A stretch of 37,660 bases of DNA from Azolla pinnata (lineage: Eukaryota > Streptophyta > Polypodiopsida > Salviniales > Salviniaceae): the NCBI GenBank assembly GCA_037176905.1, contig JBBBWG010000504.1, positions 1-37,660 of the forward strand, in the 5' to 3' direction. Position numbers and translations under genes: made by a program. A model generated the notes under the pieces. The model saw nothing but the letters and a program-made list of their open reading frames with translations, was not told where the DNA came from and did not search any database. Below, one piece after another: positions 22,166-33,350 of this stretch (within the stretch, counting starts at the first letter, position 1; every line of letters begins with the position of its first letter).

Positions 22166-22705
22166 ACATGAGATAGTTAGTGATTATTGCACCAATCACC
22201 CTCTTTGTCTTTATATAATCATAACTATCTAACTCTTTATAACGGTTTAGGGTTTGTATCATACTCTACTAACGAACTCTTCATGGTATAGACTATTTTT
22301 GTCCAATTATCTCTTTACACCTTAAACCCTAAACCTTAAACCCTATTTGCGTATTATATTTGTACGCAAAGTTTTCATTTCTCAATTTGTTATGGCATTC
22401 GGGTCTACTTTGAATTGCATCATACTGTACTAGCTCTTGGAGGGTACAAACTGAATATCTCCATCCGAATGTCTCTTTAAACCCTAAACCCTAAACCCTA
22501 AACCTTAAAAATCCTATCCGTACGTAATGTCCCTCCCAAGGAACGATCGAGGCTTCGAAGAGAGATGTTGTCAACATGAACTTCTACGAATTCTCGAAGG
22601 CGGAATTGTAGGAGGCTTTGCAGGACGTCTCAGAGCTGGAGCTGGTGGAGCTCCGCGTCTTGCCTGGGTGCGACCATCTTGCTCCGCAATATCGCGAGAA
22701 TCTCG

Positions 22706-22850
22706 TTTTGTCGAATACGGGCATCTAATGGGCATATTTGTAATATGTTGGAAATGGCGTGAGCCCTAGCCTGGGGCTATAAATATCAGGCTTGTATGGT
22801 CGTCTAAAGTTGGTTGCTCTAACTTTAGTTAATGGTAGTTCCATTTTGTG
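22706..22850. mobile_element. About 145-bp insertion in D exon 3
   Basis: A exon 3 reads GAGAATCTCGTCTCTGACCC. In D the two halves of that string are separated by about 145 bp that occurs nowhere else in the window. The insert has a TATA-like GGGCTATAAATATCAGG and a TGTTGGAAATGG stretch, which suggests a small solo LTR or TRIM-type element. I cannot define clean target-site duplications. Confidence 0.55.
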
Positions 22851-23105
22851 TCTATCTCCGACCCTTCCTCTTTCGGAAAGTTTTGCGTCTCCTTTGTCCA
22901 AAGCATCAACCAGCCGCTCATCGAGGCTCATATCAGCGCAGATTGTGCCTCTATGTTCTTCAAGCGCATGGAATGCATCGCACTTGAGAGCCACCGCATC
23001 CTGATTGAGGCCTTCAATTGGATCTCTTACTCGCTATCATCCGGCAGAAGTAAGGCAAGAGCAACTATGGCAAGATATGAAAGGACTCCGTATGTTGGTC
23101 TCTGA

Positions 23106-24195
23106 ACCGTTTGTTACTTGAAACAAACTCTAAACCCTAAACCCTAAACACTAAACCCTAAAACCTTAACCCAAATTCTATCGTTTGTATCCTTGTTTTC
23201 TTGGAAATAGCTTGTAATAGCCGTGGATAGTATTGCCAAAATACAAGCTGATTCGCGCAAGCATTCTGATTTTATAAATTCAATGCTAACAAGAAGTATG
23301 TTTTAATCACTAATGGAAGTATGTAGGCATATATATATATATATATAGGATAAAGATCTTTTTATTGAAAGAAAACAAAAACAACTTCATTGTTAGTAAA
23401 GAAACATTTTTTCTGTACACATCGACAAGGTTTCTTAGAGATTACATGTCAAACTCAAATCTTTTTAAGATTTGTGTACAAGACTCTATCTTACTAGTAT
23501 TAGATCCGATTGGATCTGGAGATCTTCCAAAAAGTATTCACATGACAAAACCAAAAACACTATTTCGAGATGTTTTTCTCAAGTATAATTGAGAAAGTGA
23601 GTGTTCATAGTAGCTGGTCTTTCAATAAATTCAAAGTAAACTGACATAAATGCAAAAGCATCGTCCTGAATTGTGGAGGCTCTCTCTATGTATATATTAA
23701 TTTAGAGATCATGTGTCAAACCTTTTAAAGATTAGTCTACAGGACTCTATCCTACTAATATTGGATTCGATGACATCCACAGATTTCTCAAAAAGTATTC
23801 ACGACAAAACCAAAAGCAATATATTCCAAGAAGCTTTTGTCGTAGTTAGTATTTCATAAATCCAAAGCAAAGTTGTTATAAATGCTTGTAAAGGCTCTCT
23901 CTATGTAAAAGAACTCTTACTTCTCATGACTCCTAAAAAAAGAAGTTGCATTGTTTCGGATCAAGTATGATGACACCGTCAAGATTGTGCATAACAAATC
24001 ATGGGCATTTCTTGGAGGACTAAGTTGAGTTGTTCATAGTTTTGTCTCACATGCCAAACTCAAACTTTTCAAGATTTGTCTTAGGTGCTATTCATAAAAT
24101 ATAAATCGTTATGTTAAGAACATATGTGATTCGGCTAATTCTGGACGCAATTGTCAGGCAAATTATTGTATATGCTATACAAGCTTTAAGGATCT
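23106..24195. other. Intergenic stretch D to E
   Basis: No gene seen. It holds the 3' flank shared with A (with CCCTAAAC runs at 23130-23170), an (AT)n run at about 23328-23347, 97-bp repeat copies starting near 23465 and 23730, and the CACATGCCAAACTCAAAC segment that leads into the E promoter. Confidence 0.6.
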
Positions 24196-24199
24196 ACAC

Positions 24200-24574
24200 T
24201 TATAAATGATGTACCAATTCTCATACAGCAGCAACAACATTAATCTCTTTCAAGAAAGAAGTTGTGTTAGATCCTCTCAACATCAGGAAAGAGGAGGTAA
24301 TGCATCCTCTCTAATCGGCTGTTCATTTTGTGATTGATCCGTTCTCGTTTATTGCTTATTTCTTCACCTAAGATACGAACCATTTCGACATGTCCTGCTA
24401 ATGTAAATCTCAGGCTACCGCAAGCCTCACGTACCAGCTAGTTGCCGCAATCTCTATACGAAGCGGTCGATACGAGCAAAAAATCTTCCATCTCCAAACC
24501 TACAGAATCAACTCAAAACTGTGGTACTGGTGAGGATTTACTACGATTCCGACCATTCTGATCCTCTTTGGCAG
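24200..24574 (+). promoter_or_regulatory. Promoter, first exon and 5'-UTR intron of gene E
   Basis: TTATAAAT at 24200-24207, a first exon ending GAAAGAGGAG at 24296 with a GTAATG donor, and a CCTCTTTGGCAG acceptor at 24574. This layout equals that of B, so the control region of this broken gene looks intact. Confidence 0.65.
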
Positions 24575-24642
24575 GCCCCGTATTAAAACATTGTCAGCAA
24601 CAACGAATACGTTGTCATGCGTAGAGAATAATCCGATCGGGA

Positions 24643-24836
24643 ATGGAGTTACTAGAGAAGGTGGTGTCGATGCAGGCGGGGACAGAGAAGGGAGCTATCT
24701 GCAGAACTCGGAGATGCAGAATCGCGGGTTCCACATCTACGGGAAGCCTTACCTTGCAAGAGCTATCGTGCTGTACAAGGAGTACAATGGTATCAAGATG
24801 AATCGTCAATGAAGTGGGATCGACGGAAGCAGCAGC

Positions 24837-24875
<39 letters not shown>

Positions 24876-27134
24876 CGCTTGATCCGGATCGCGGACTATG
24901 GGTGCTCATATGAGTGGAATATACTGGATTGCATGCGATTCGTACTCGATACAATGGTGGGATCGAATTCGGTTTGCTGCAATAGGGATCAGCTGGAATC
25001 TTCTTCATCAGCTGTAGGAGGAGGAGAAGAAGAAGAAGACAATGTTGTGGGTCGATCCTCACCATTGATCATAACGAATTGATCCGACCAAGTCGACGAT
25101 CGATTGGAGTTCCAGTATCTGTTCGTAGACTTTCCGTCCAACGATTTCAACAGCCTCTTCCGCATGCTCCACGATCCCAACTTTGCTAAGGCATTTGGGG
25201 ATGACGATCTGAGTCTGTTTTCGGCGGGCATCGCGGGCTCCTTCTACGAGCGTGTGCTGCCACTGGGGAGTGTGGACATTGCCATTGCCGCCTATTCGCT
25301 GCACTGGCTTTCCTAGGTATGCAGACGTCGATTGGGTCAGGCATGATTCAATTCAATTTGATTCCATTTGGTTTGATTCGATTCGATTGGATTCAACTCA
25401 ACTCGATTTGACTCTATATTTAGGCCTGGATCGATTCGATACAAGGTCTAGCTCAGTGTTGGGCAAACGTTTTTATCCCTATCGGAAAATTTTCCTAGAT
25501 CATAACCGGATTTTCAGTTTTCCAAATATAAACGGGAATCGGACAGGTTCCTCCAGAGCTCTTGGACAAGGCCGATCCGGCTTGGAACGGCGGGCATGTC
25601 TGGATCCCGAACGATGGCGCAAGGCCGATAGAGGATGCATACTCGAGGCAATTCAGAGCAGACATGACGAGGTTCTTGCAACATAGAGCAGAGGAGATGA
25701 GTAGCAACGAGGTCATGTTCCTGCACTGGCTAGGTCGTGAGTCTGCACGAGCTCCGGGGCTGTGTCGTCACTTTTGGGGCGAATCGTCAACCACGTGTGG
25801 AACCAGCTTGTCAGGGAGGTGAGTCACTAAACCCTAAACCCTAAACCCTAAACCCCTAAACCCTAAACTCTATTTGAACATAATGTCCCTAGGAAGGTGT
25901 CGGGTGGATTGATTGATCAATTGATAAACCCCCAAACCTTGAAACCTATCTATACATAATGTCCCCAGGAAAGCTCTAGCCTTTGCATAAGTAGACTAAC
26001 TGTCCACAGGTATTGGAGGAATAGAAGAGATGGATAGCTGGTATTAAGATTAGTGATAACATATAAGTATAATTTGTGGATTTATATTATATTTTCTAGT
26101 AGTAAAGCTCAAAAGACAATGTCGTACTCACACTCACAAAGGTAGCTCTATTACATTAAGCATATATAATGTCTGACATAAATATAACATTTAGCCTCTT
26201 GGGCTTTATATACACACTTCACACCCTTTCGAGTTTCCCTCGATGCGACAACTGTATACAAAACTACTAGTATGATACTTATGTTTTACCGGCTCGTATC
26301 TCCTGATGTTCATGTCTCCCGTACTAGTACATACTGCTTTAAATTTTGTACATATTACTTTGACTTATATACTAGGCTATTTATATACATGTTTATGTGT
26401 AAAGTACGAAACACTTCATATACGTTTATGTAGAATAGGAAGTATCAGATTGATTTATCGATAAAACTTAAATGCCTAAACCCCCGTAAACTCATAAACC
26501 CTATCTAAACATAATGTCCCCAAAAAATTGTTGGATTGATCAATCAACAAACCCTAAAGTCCTAAAACCCTACACCCCTAAACCCTATCTGTCATAATGT
26601 CCACATGAAACTGTCGGATTGATTGGCCGATCAATCGATAAACCCAAAGCCAAACTCCCCAACCCCAAAACCCTAAAACCTATTTGTGCATAATGTCCCA
26701 AGGAAGTGTCGAATCGATTGGTCGATAAACCCTAATCCCCTAAACAGCTCTGTAGATAATGCCCTCTGGGAAGGATCAAAGCTTCGGAGAGGGATGCTTT
26801 CAACGTCCCCTTCTACGAGTTCTCGAAAGCCGAATTCCGAGAGGCGCTGCATGATGTGGCAGAGTTGGAGCTGGTGGACCTTCGTGTCTTTAGCGGCCGC
26901 GATCATCTCACCCCAAAACAACGTGAGGATCTTGTGTCTGACCCTTCCTCTTTCGGTAAGTTCTGCGCCTCCTACTCCCAGAGCCTTATCCAATCCCTCC
27001 TCAAGGCTCACATTGGCCCTGATCACGCCTCTGTGTTCTTCGAGCAGATTGAAGGAATCACGTCTAAGAGCCCTCATAAGTTCATTGATTCCTTCATTGT
27101 CGATCTCTTGATTGCCATCATCCAGAAGAAGTAA
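24643..27134 (+). pseudogene. SABATH gene E, type I, full-length but broken
   Basis: All three exons are present: 24643-25316, 25547-25818 and 26769-27134. Lesions: one base missing in the MQGGDG coding stretch (about 24674), TGA at 24810, TGA at 25080, the last codon of exon 1 TAG instead of CAG (25314-25316), one base missing near 25780 in exon 2, and an exon 3 acceptor changed from CAG to CTG at 26766-26768. Exon 3 itself is open and ends LLIAIIQKK. It was a SABATH methyltransferase very close to B. Its Ser-coding TCA run is the longest of the window (13 units). Intron 1 is only 230 nt; intron 2, at 950 nt, carries an extra segment shared with G. Confidence 0.88.
25819..26768 (+). other. 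Intron 2 of E with repeated acceptor units and telomere-like repeats
   Basis: The donor is followed by four nearly perfect CCCTAAA units. The acceptor-type string CATAATGTCC..AGGAA recurs near 25882, 25960, 26510, 26595 and 26690 before the true border at 26768. About 25985-26450 is a segment absent from B but matched at 37037-37200 in G. Confidence 0.75.
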
Positions 27135-28834
27135 GACAGACATATAGACACCATCATCATCAGCCTCATCTACCGATCTTGCTTCATTCGATCATGCTAT
27201 AATATTGTTTGAGATGAGCTCATGTTGAGATATTATCAGTATCGTCGATAATTTTATAGCTGTGGCAACTCTGGAATGACCTCGTACATCTGCCTTGTAT
27301 TACTGCCTGTTACTAAAAACGAATTTGTTGTTATATCATGTCTTTTTGGTAAGTTCGGGTACAACAGCCGCGAATTGTGTGGCTTGAATTTGAGTGTAGG
27401 CCTATTTGTTAGACATTTGGTTTCAAATCAATGTTAATCAAAAGAATTTTTTCAATTAAAAAAAAAAGAAAAGAAAAAAATAGATTAATCATTAGTAAAT
27501 AAACATTTTTTTCATATATCGACAAGGTCACTTAGAAATCACATGCCAAACTTGCTTTTTTCGTTTTTTGTCTTGTCTTGGCTTTTTATTTGTTTATTTA
27601 TTCCTTTTAATTTCTCATGATATCCTAATGTTCACAAGTTGTGCAACATGCATCGTTTTACCTTGTCGAGGCTGACTCTCTTGTTTATACAAAGAATCTA
27701 TAGTAGGCAAGATACAACAGAAAGCTACGATTAGCTAAAGAGCATATGGAGCTTCAATAATCAGCTCGATTATGATTGAAAGGTTTTGGTTTTAAATTGG
27801 CTGGCACACGTATAATAGTAAGAGGATATTGATAGAAATCTTTGGTACAATGAAAATGAGAGCAATCTATTAGCACATGGATAGAAGAAACAAACATATA
27901 ACCTTCTTGGATCATGCTCACTTTTCTCTGCTCATCAAATAGACATTATTTGGTTTCTGCCTTGCCATGCTCTTTTTTTTTCCCCTCTTTGCTTTGCGTG
28001 TCCTTGAAAGGTGCCAATGAACCAGTGCCACAACACATAGGAAAGGAGTCATATTTTGTCGAGGCTCTTATACACTTCCTCTTTCCTGAACCGTATTTTC
28101 AGTTTTCCTACCAGCTAATTTCCTGCTACCAAGAATTACGATGGGAACTATGAAAAAAACAACCAGTCTCATAAAATATTAATTTAGCTTTACTATTTTA
28201 TATCTCAATTAATATAATTAGTCACATAAAACATAAAGAAAAAAGAACTTAGAAAAGAGAATTAAGAGAAAACAAAAAAATGTATCAAAGATTTTTCAAA
28301 TGAATAAATATATGCAAGTGATATAAACATAAATAAATAAATAAATAAATATAAAATCTAGAAAAATAAAAAACTGAGCTTTCATGATAGTTGGTCTTTT
28401 ATAAATCTAAAGTAAACTTGACATAAATGCAAAAGCAACGTTTTGAATTGCAAAGGTTGTCTCAATGTACATATTTATTTTGTATTTAAGAGTGTTAGAC
28501 CAAAATAATTCAAATATGATTTTATATCCATCTATGATGTTGCCATATTAGAAGCAATCGAATTGGTGATAGCTGGGTCAGTTGGTTGACAACCCAATCG
28601 TTTGAGCGACAACTCTCCTGTTTTTTTTTTTAACAAATGCAGTCGTATTGCCGCTCTTAAGGCAGCTTTTGCAATGTTTTCGAGTCGCATTATGATAGAT
28701 ATATGCTGGGAGTTTGTTCCCGAGTCATTTCGTGCTCGCTCTAACGTTTCTATATTAATGCAATCAATTTACTTACTTCTTCACCCTAGATATAAGCCAT
28801 TTGCTAATTATGCAAATAAAAGAGAAGCCCACGA
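27135..28834. other. Downstream flank of E, no gene
   Basis: 27135-27660 is the 3' flank shared with B. 27720-28080 has no similarity I can see elsewhere and no convincing frame. 28085-28470 is a free copy of the intron 1-like module. 28490-28834 resembles the upstream flank of D. Confidence 0.55.
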
Positions 28835-28933
28835 GTGATCTCGAAGCTCTTGTCAGACAACAACGTTCTGAACATCGAAGTTGACGATGATCGTATGTAC
28901 GAGCTAGTTCCCCACAACTTTGTTCTCCAATAG
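28835..28933 (+). other. Conserved 33-codon segment, copy 3
   Basis: Same length, frame and stop position as the copies at 15692 and 20397; ends ELVPHNFVLQ and a TAG. The SABATH remnant F starts in the same bases as the stop codon, so this junction is a direct fusion of the two sequences. Confidence 0.4.
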
Positions 28934-29372
28934 AGCTGTACAAGGAGTAGTACAATGGACCTATATTCAAGACAAATCGTCGAGGAGACGGGATCGATGG
29001 AAGCAGCAGATCATCATCATCATCATCATGCTTGATCCGGATCGCCGACTACGGGTGCTCGTATGGGTGGAATGCGCTGGATTGCATGCGACTCGTACTC
29101 GATATGCTGCTAGGATCGAATCCGGTTTGCTACAACAAGGATCACCTGGAATCTTCTTCATCAGCTGCAGAAGAAAAAGAACACAATGTTGTTGTGGGTC
29201 GATCTTCGGCATCATCGATCATAACGGATCGATTCAACCGAGTCGATGATCGATTGGAGTTCTAGTATCTCTTCGTCGACCTTCCGTCCAACGATTTCAA
29301 CAGCCTCTTCCACATGCTGCACGACCTCGACTGTGCAACGGAGCTCAGCGACGATCTGAGGCTGTTCTTGTC
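28933..29372 (+). pseudogene. SABATH gene F, type II, exon 1 fragment
   Basis: Begins inside the residues IELYKEY, as C does. It carries six TCA units, IRIADYGCSYGWNALDCMR, a stop in place of Gln in LEFQY (TAG at 29263-29265), FVDLPSNDFNSLF and LDCATELSDDLRLF, then ends abruptly at 29372. The ATEL-type wording places it with C and D. About 60 bases of exon 1 would be missing before the relic at 34143, which could be its other half. Confidence 0.8.
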
Positions 29373-29646
29373 ACGGCCGACGCTCGTCGACAATGATAGG
29401 CTTGCAACTAGAGATTGCAGATAAGCTTATAGTCCAAAATTAATAGACAATACTAGATTTCAACTCAAGGAATTAGCAGTTGCGAAATTATCGACAGAGA
29501 AGATGACAACATTGTACAAACAAGGTGTTGGGTTCAGGCACCTCGAAAGCAAGCTTTTGTCAAGAGCTGCGAATGCCAATCTCTCGAAGCACAAGATCAA
29601 AGAGAATAAAACAAATCAAACAACGAAGAAGATCATTGCTTGTCTC

Positions 29647-29652
29647 TTTATT
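29647..29652 (-). terminator. Poly(A) signal of gene H
   Basis: AATAAA on the minus strand about 60 bases after the H stop codon, beyond a (CTT)n run in the presumed 3' UTR. Confidence 0.5.
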
Positions 29653-29659
29653 TCAGATA

Positions 29660-29698
29660 CAAGAAGAAGAAGAAGAAGAAGAAGAAGAAGAAGAAGAG
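29660..29698. repeat. (GAA)n microsatellite in H 3' UTR
   Basis: Twelve or so AGA/GAA units just past the H stop. Read in plus it encodes only Arg or Glu runs. Confidence 0.9.
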
Positions 29699-29712
29699 TC
29701 CAAATCCTCTTA

Positions 29713-30227
29713 CTACTTCTTCCGGATAATCGTGACCAAGAGATCATTAGTAGAGAAATGTATATAGAGGTTGGGGTCCTGGGAGGCAACGAAGGCTTCG
29801 ACTCGGGCGAAGAATTGAGAGGTTCGATCGGGGCCTATATGAGCCTCGATCGAGGGTTGAGTGACACTTCGAGTGACAGCGGTGAAAACCTTTCCCAAAG
29901 CAGAAGGGTCCGAGATGAGGCCGTCGCGTAGCTGCGCGGGGAGGTGATGAAAGTCCTCAAACACGCGGAGCTCCATGAGCTCCAGCTCATCATCGACGCT
30001 CTGCAATGCCTCCTTGAATTCGGCTTCGGTGAAGTGATAAAAGCTCACATTGAAGGCTTCCCTGTCGGAAGCCTCGACGATTCCCTGCTTGATTGTAACC
30101 GAAGTATAAGGCCCACGGGAACAAATAAATACAGTTACGAGCATAGATTGTAATACTTGCATTTGAGAATGGAACAATAATTCAAGCATGGAAATAGACG
30201 CTAGGAAAGGAAGCAGGTATCGTTCCT

Positions 30228-30264
<37 letters not shown>

Positions 30265-32421
30265 CATATGTAAGCATCTTGTTAGGCTAATCTTGATTGG
30301 CCCATGCGACAAAACGTACAATAATGTTTGTATATCGACTCACTTATAAGAGTACGGGGATGATTACAAATACAATCATCTATGAGAGAAGAGCGTTTTA
30401 GGGTGGGAACCAAATGTTATCTATTAAAGAAAGTTGCAAATTTAGATCTGTAATCATCGAATGTAACATTCACAAGCTTTTCGGTTTTGCAAACACAGAA
30501 ATGTAAGTTTGCAAGCATTCGCAAATGTTATGTGTTTTTTTTTCTTTCCTTCGATTTTAGGGAAGATTTTTGTTTTTTCCTTCCATTTGTGTAGAAAAAT
30601 AAATTCATGTTTCTTCAAAATTTAGATATTTTCTCAAGGTTGACCATTCTTCTGGTCTAAAAAGCATAGGTTGGTTTGGTGTTTTCTTAATCTCGGAATG
30701 CTCGAATCATTCTCGACTGCATTTGCAGCTTCCGAAAAGAGTCGGGTTCGTTTCCGCTTATGTAATATATGTCCGGATTTGTTATACAGTCGGCGACTCG
30801 TGTACGCGAGCGAGCGCTTGCATCAAAAAGCTCAAATTAATTATGGCCTTTCAGAGAAGCCAAAGCTTGGAAAAAAAAAAAACAAAAGAACCTGACCTCA
30901 TCGATGAGCTCGTTCCAAGCGGCCTCGAAAGCGTCGGTCCAGATGTGGATATTAGGAACTCGGCCGCTTGTTCTGCAGACGCTGAGCACGAAGAGGACGC
31001 CGTTGCGCGTCATCTCCTCCGCGCGGCGCCGCAAGAACCTTCGAAAGTCTTCTTGGAACTGCTTCGCGTACGAGGCCGCGACCGCCGTCTTGTTGCCGCC
31101 CTCGTCTCTCGGGATCCAGAGATGCCCCCCATTCCAAGCAGCATTGCTCTTGTCAAGAACCTCGGGGGGAGCCTATCAATTCATTCATTCATTCATTCCT
31201 TCCTTCCGTCCTTTAAAATCAAACCTAACCCTAAACCCTAACCCTAAACTTAACCCTGACAGTTAGGGTTTATGGTTAGGTCGGATCATTCATTCGTTCA
31301 TTCCTTTATAATCAAACCCTAACCCTAAACCCTAACCCTAAACTTTACCCTTACGGTTAGGGTTTGCAGCTAGGTCTGATCATTCATTCTTTCATTCATT
31401 CATTCATTCATAATCAAACCTAGCCCTAAACCCTTAACCCTAAACCTATCATTCATTCATTTATAATCAAACCTAACTGTAAACCCTGACCCTAAACTTA
31501 ACCCTTACAGTTAGGGTTTACGGTTAGGTTTGACGATTCATTCATTCATTTATTTATAATCAAACCTAATCCTAAACCCGTAACCCTAAACCTAACGCTT
31601 ACGGTAAGGGTTTTCGGTTAGGTCTGATCATTCATTCATTCATTCATTCATTTATTTATAATCAAACCTAACCCTTAACACTAACCCTAAACTTAACCCT
31701 TACCCCCTATTTCAACCCTAAACTTCACCCTTACACCATTCCTAACCCTACACTTAACCCTAACCCCATTCCTAACCGTGAACTTAACCCTAACCGTGAA
31801 CTTAACCCTAACCGCATTTATCAATCTCGAATGCTCGAATCATTCTCGATTGCATTTGCCACTTACGGTTTCGTTCTATGCATACATACACATCGATTGA
31901 TGCACAAATGATTGGTTGTATAGAACCTGGGAGAGCCAGTGCACCGAATAGATGGTGAAGGCGATGTCGAGGCTCGCCTTCGGCAGGACGCGATCGTAGA
32001 AGGATGCACCGACGGCGGCTGGGAAGAGATTTGCGGAGGCGCCGCGGATCGGATCGTCGTGGAGCATGCGAAAGAGGCTATTGAAATCGTTAGACGGAAG
32101 ATCGACGAAGAAGTAGTGGAGCTCCAGAGGGCCAACTAATGGTTGCGCTCCGTCGCCAGATTCCCCGGAATATCCCACGATTTCACCGACCACGAACCTT
32201 GCACAGTCTAGAGTGTTCCTCCCATAGGAACACCCAAAGTCGGCGATTCGGATCGACCGTATCGCCTCCTCATCGTCATCATTATCGCTTCGATTCCACG
32301 CCTTGTAAAGCTCGATCGCTCTTGCAAGCGAAGGCTTCCCTACTACATCGAACCCGCGATTCTGCATTCCCGAGTTCTGCTGGTAGCTCTCCTCGCCGTC
32401 CCCGCCTTGCATGCTCGGCAT
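29713..32421 (-). CDS. SABATH carboxyl methyltransferase (gene H), intact, three exons
   Basis: Minus-strand exons 32421-31927, 31172-30897 and 30084-29713, all phase 0 with GT-AG borders, give 380 residues, a normal SABATH length. Motifs: MQGGDGEESYQQNS (4-17) with Gln20, IRIADFGCSYG (57-67), FVDLPSNDF (105-113), SFYDR (140-144), VHWLSQ (160-165), NGGHLWIPRD in exon 2 and LLVTIIRKK at the end. His161 is at the position that is Met in salicylate-specific members, so another carboxylate is likelier; the substrate is unknown. It lacks the Ser run of the plus-strand copies and differs from them much more than they do from each other. The start is the first ATG in frame with the motif; the longer MEVEKV-type start is not kept. 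Lies opposite to, and between fragments of, the plus-strand array. Confidence 0.9.
30231..30260. repeat. (AG)n microsatellite in H intron 2
   Basis: Thirty bases of uninterrupted AG dinucleotides in intron 2 of H, about 150 bases before the exon 3 acceptor in transcript direction. Confidence 0.95.
31180..31830. repeat. Palindromic telomere-like minisatellite in H intron 1
   Basis: Units of about 100 bp, marked by ATAATCAAACCTA at about 31208, 31308, 31411, 31464, 31556 and 31658. A full unit has an ATTC run, several CCCTAA or CCCTAAA motifs, then their complement (GTTAGGGTTT.CGGTTAGG), so each can fold on itself. The last 150 bp keep only the C-rich strand motifs. This fills most of the 754-nt intron. 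Confidence 0.9.
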
Positions 32422-32550
32422 CACCTCTGCCTTTCCTTAACCTTCTATAGCTCTCGTGGTTGATTGCCTTTCTTTAATCTTTCTGTAGCCTCCAGAACTT
32501 GATAATCAGGCGGCTGATGCTCTCTGTGAGAATCGATAACCCCGTGCTTG

Positions 32551-32560
32551 CTATTTATAA
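32551..32560 (-). promoter_or_regulatory. TATA box of gene H
   Basis: On the minus strand TTATAAATAG, about 130 bases before the start codon. Unlike B and E, no GTAATG donor or 5'-UTR intron is apparent between it and the ATG, so H has a promoter of another design. Confidence 0.55.
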
Positions 32561-32599
32561 CTGCGTCAGCTCCACAAGTTGAATGTTTCTCGATCGAAC

Positions 32600-33340
32600 A
32601 ATGCAGTGCGCATCCTCGAGCATTACCAGCTTGTGCTGACTCATGAATGTATTATATTTTTACGTGTAGGTATGAGACCCAAACCTCGGATTATTTAGTA
32701 AACAATGTTCATGTTTGTGCATGGTGCCACCTCTTGTTCATGATGCGATTTGCTATGGAAGATTGCTCGGGAAGGTCAACTTAACAACGAATGTGTGTTG
32801 GCTTTACTAATTTGATACTCTTATAAAACGATCACGTGCCATTTTGATGATTCAAATGAAAAAGTTAAACGATCTTTAAGACGATATCTTTAGGTACCGG
32901 CCCCAAGTTATGTATTGTTGTACAATCATGTTTCATTCTGAAATTTTGTGTTTGTTTATTTCCGATTCAGTCATTCGCGGCATTAGATTAGCATTAAGCT
33001 TAGAAAATTGAACAATCTCTTAAAAGCTTCAGAATTTGTGCGACTATCATTTTCATACCAAAATACTTTCTTACTGTTGAATTTCTCGATTTGCATGATC
33101 TTGGTACGCACTTCAGCTAAAACCACCATGTCCTTGTTGCAAATATTGTGTACTTATGTTGTTGTTTGAAGGGTGTTTGTCTTTATCTCTATTTGTGTCT
33201 GTGTATAACAACATTTCTGTCTTTGTGTACCACTTCTTTTTGTGCATTCTTTTGTAATCCATGCATAGTTTGTAATATTCGCATTCTCTGAAAATATCAA
33301 ACGCAAATATCAATCACCCTTACAATAGTTAAATTAATTA
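32600..33340. other. No gene seen
   Basis: AT-rich sequence upstream of H. No coding potential, RNA gene or similarity to other parts of the window was found. Confidence 0.5.
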
Positions 33341-33350
33341 TCTATAATAA

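Larger units (their letters stand above)
20535..23053 (+). pseudogene. SABATH gene D, type II, 5'-truncated and broken
   Basis: Only the second half of exon 1 remains (about 20535-20823): RLQFQYLFVDLPSNDF, AGIAGSFYKRV and MQWLSQ, with Gln where most members have His or Met. Intron 1 matches C. Exon 2 (21397-21649) has lost its first codons, and joining at the visible ACAG acceptor puts it out of frame; the rest (WNGGHVWIPSDGERP, RAEEMSRNGVML, WDELVNE) is open. Exon 3 (from about 22540) has a shifted acceptor, an in-frame TAG after KAEL, a 145-bp insertion at 22706-22850 and the same C-terminal frameshift as A; the ancestral stop would be 23051-23053. Not functional. Confidence 0.85.

Noticed and set aside
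24793..25065. Minus-strand protein with Met runs opposite E exon 1
   Set aside because: The Met run is the complement of the (TCA)n Ser codons. Similar shadows occur opposite B, F and G.
29503..29931. A plus-strand gene with an Arg-rich stretch
   Set aside because: The Arg run is the (GAA)n microsatellite in the H 3' UTR and the rest of the frame is the reverse of H exon 3.
31200..31830. A true telomere end
   Set aside because: Motifs are imperfect, occur in both orientations, are mixed with ATTC runs and lie between two good exons of H.
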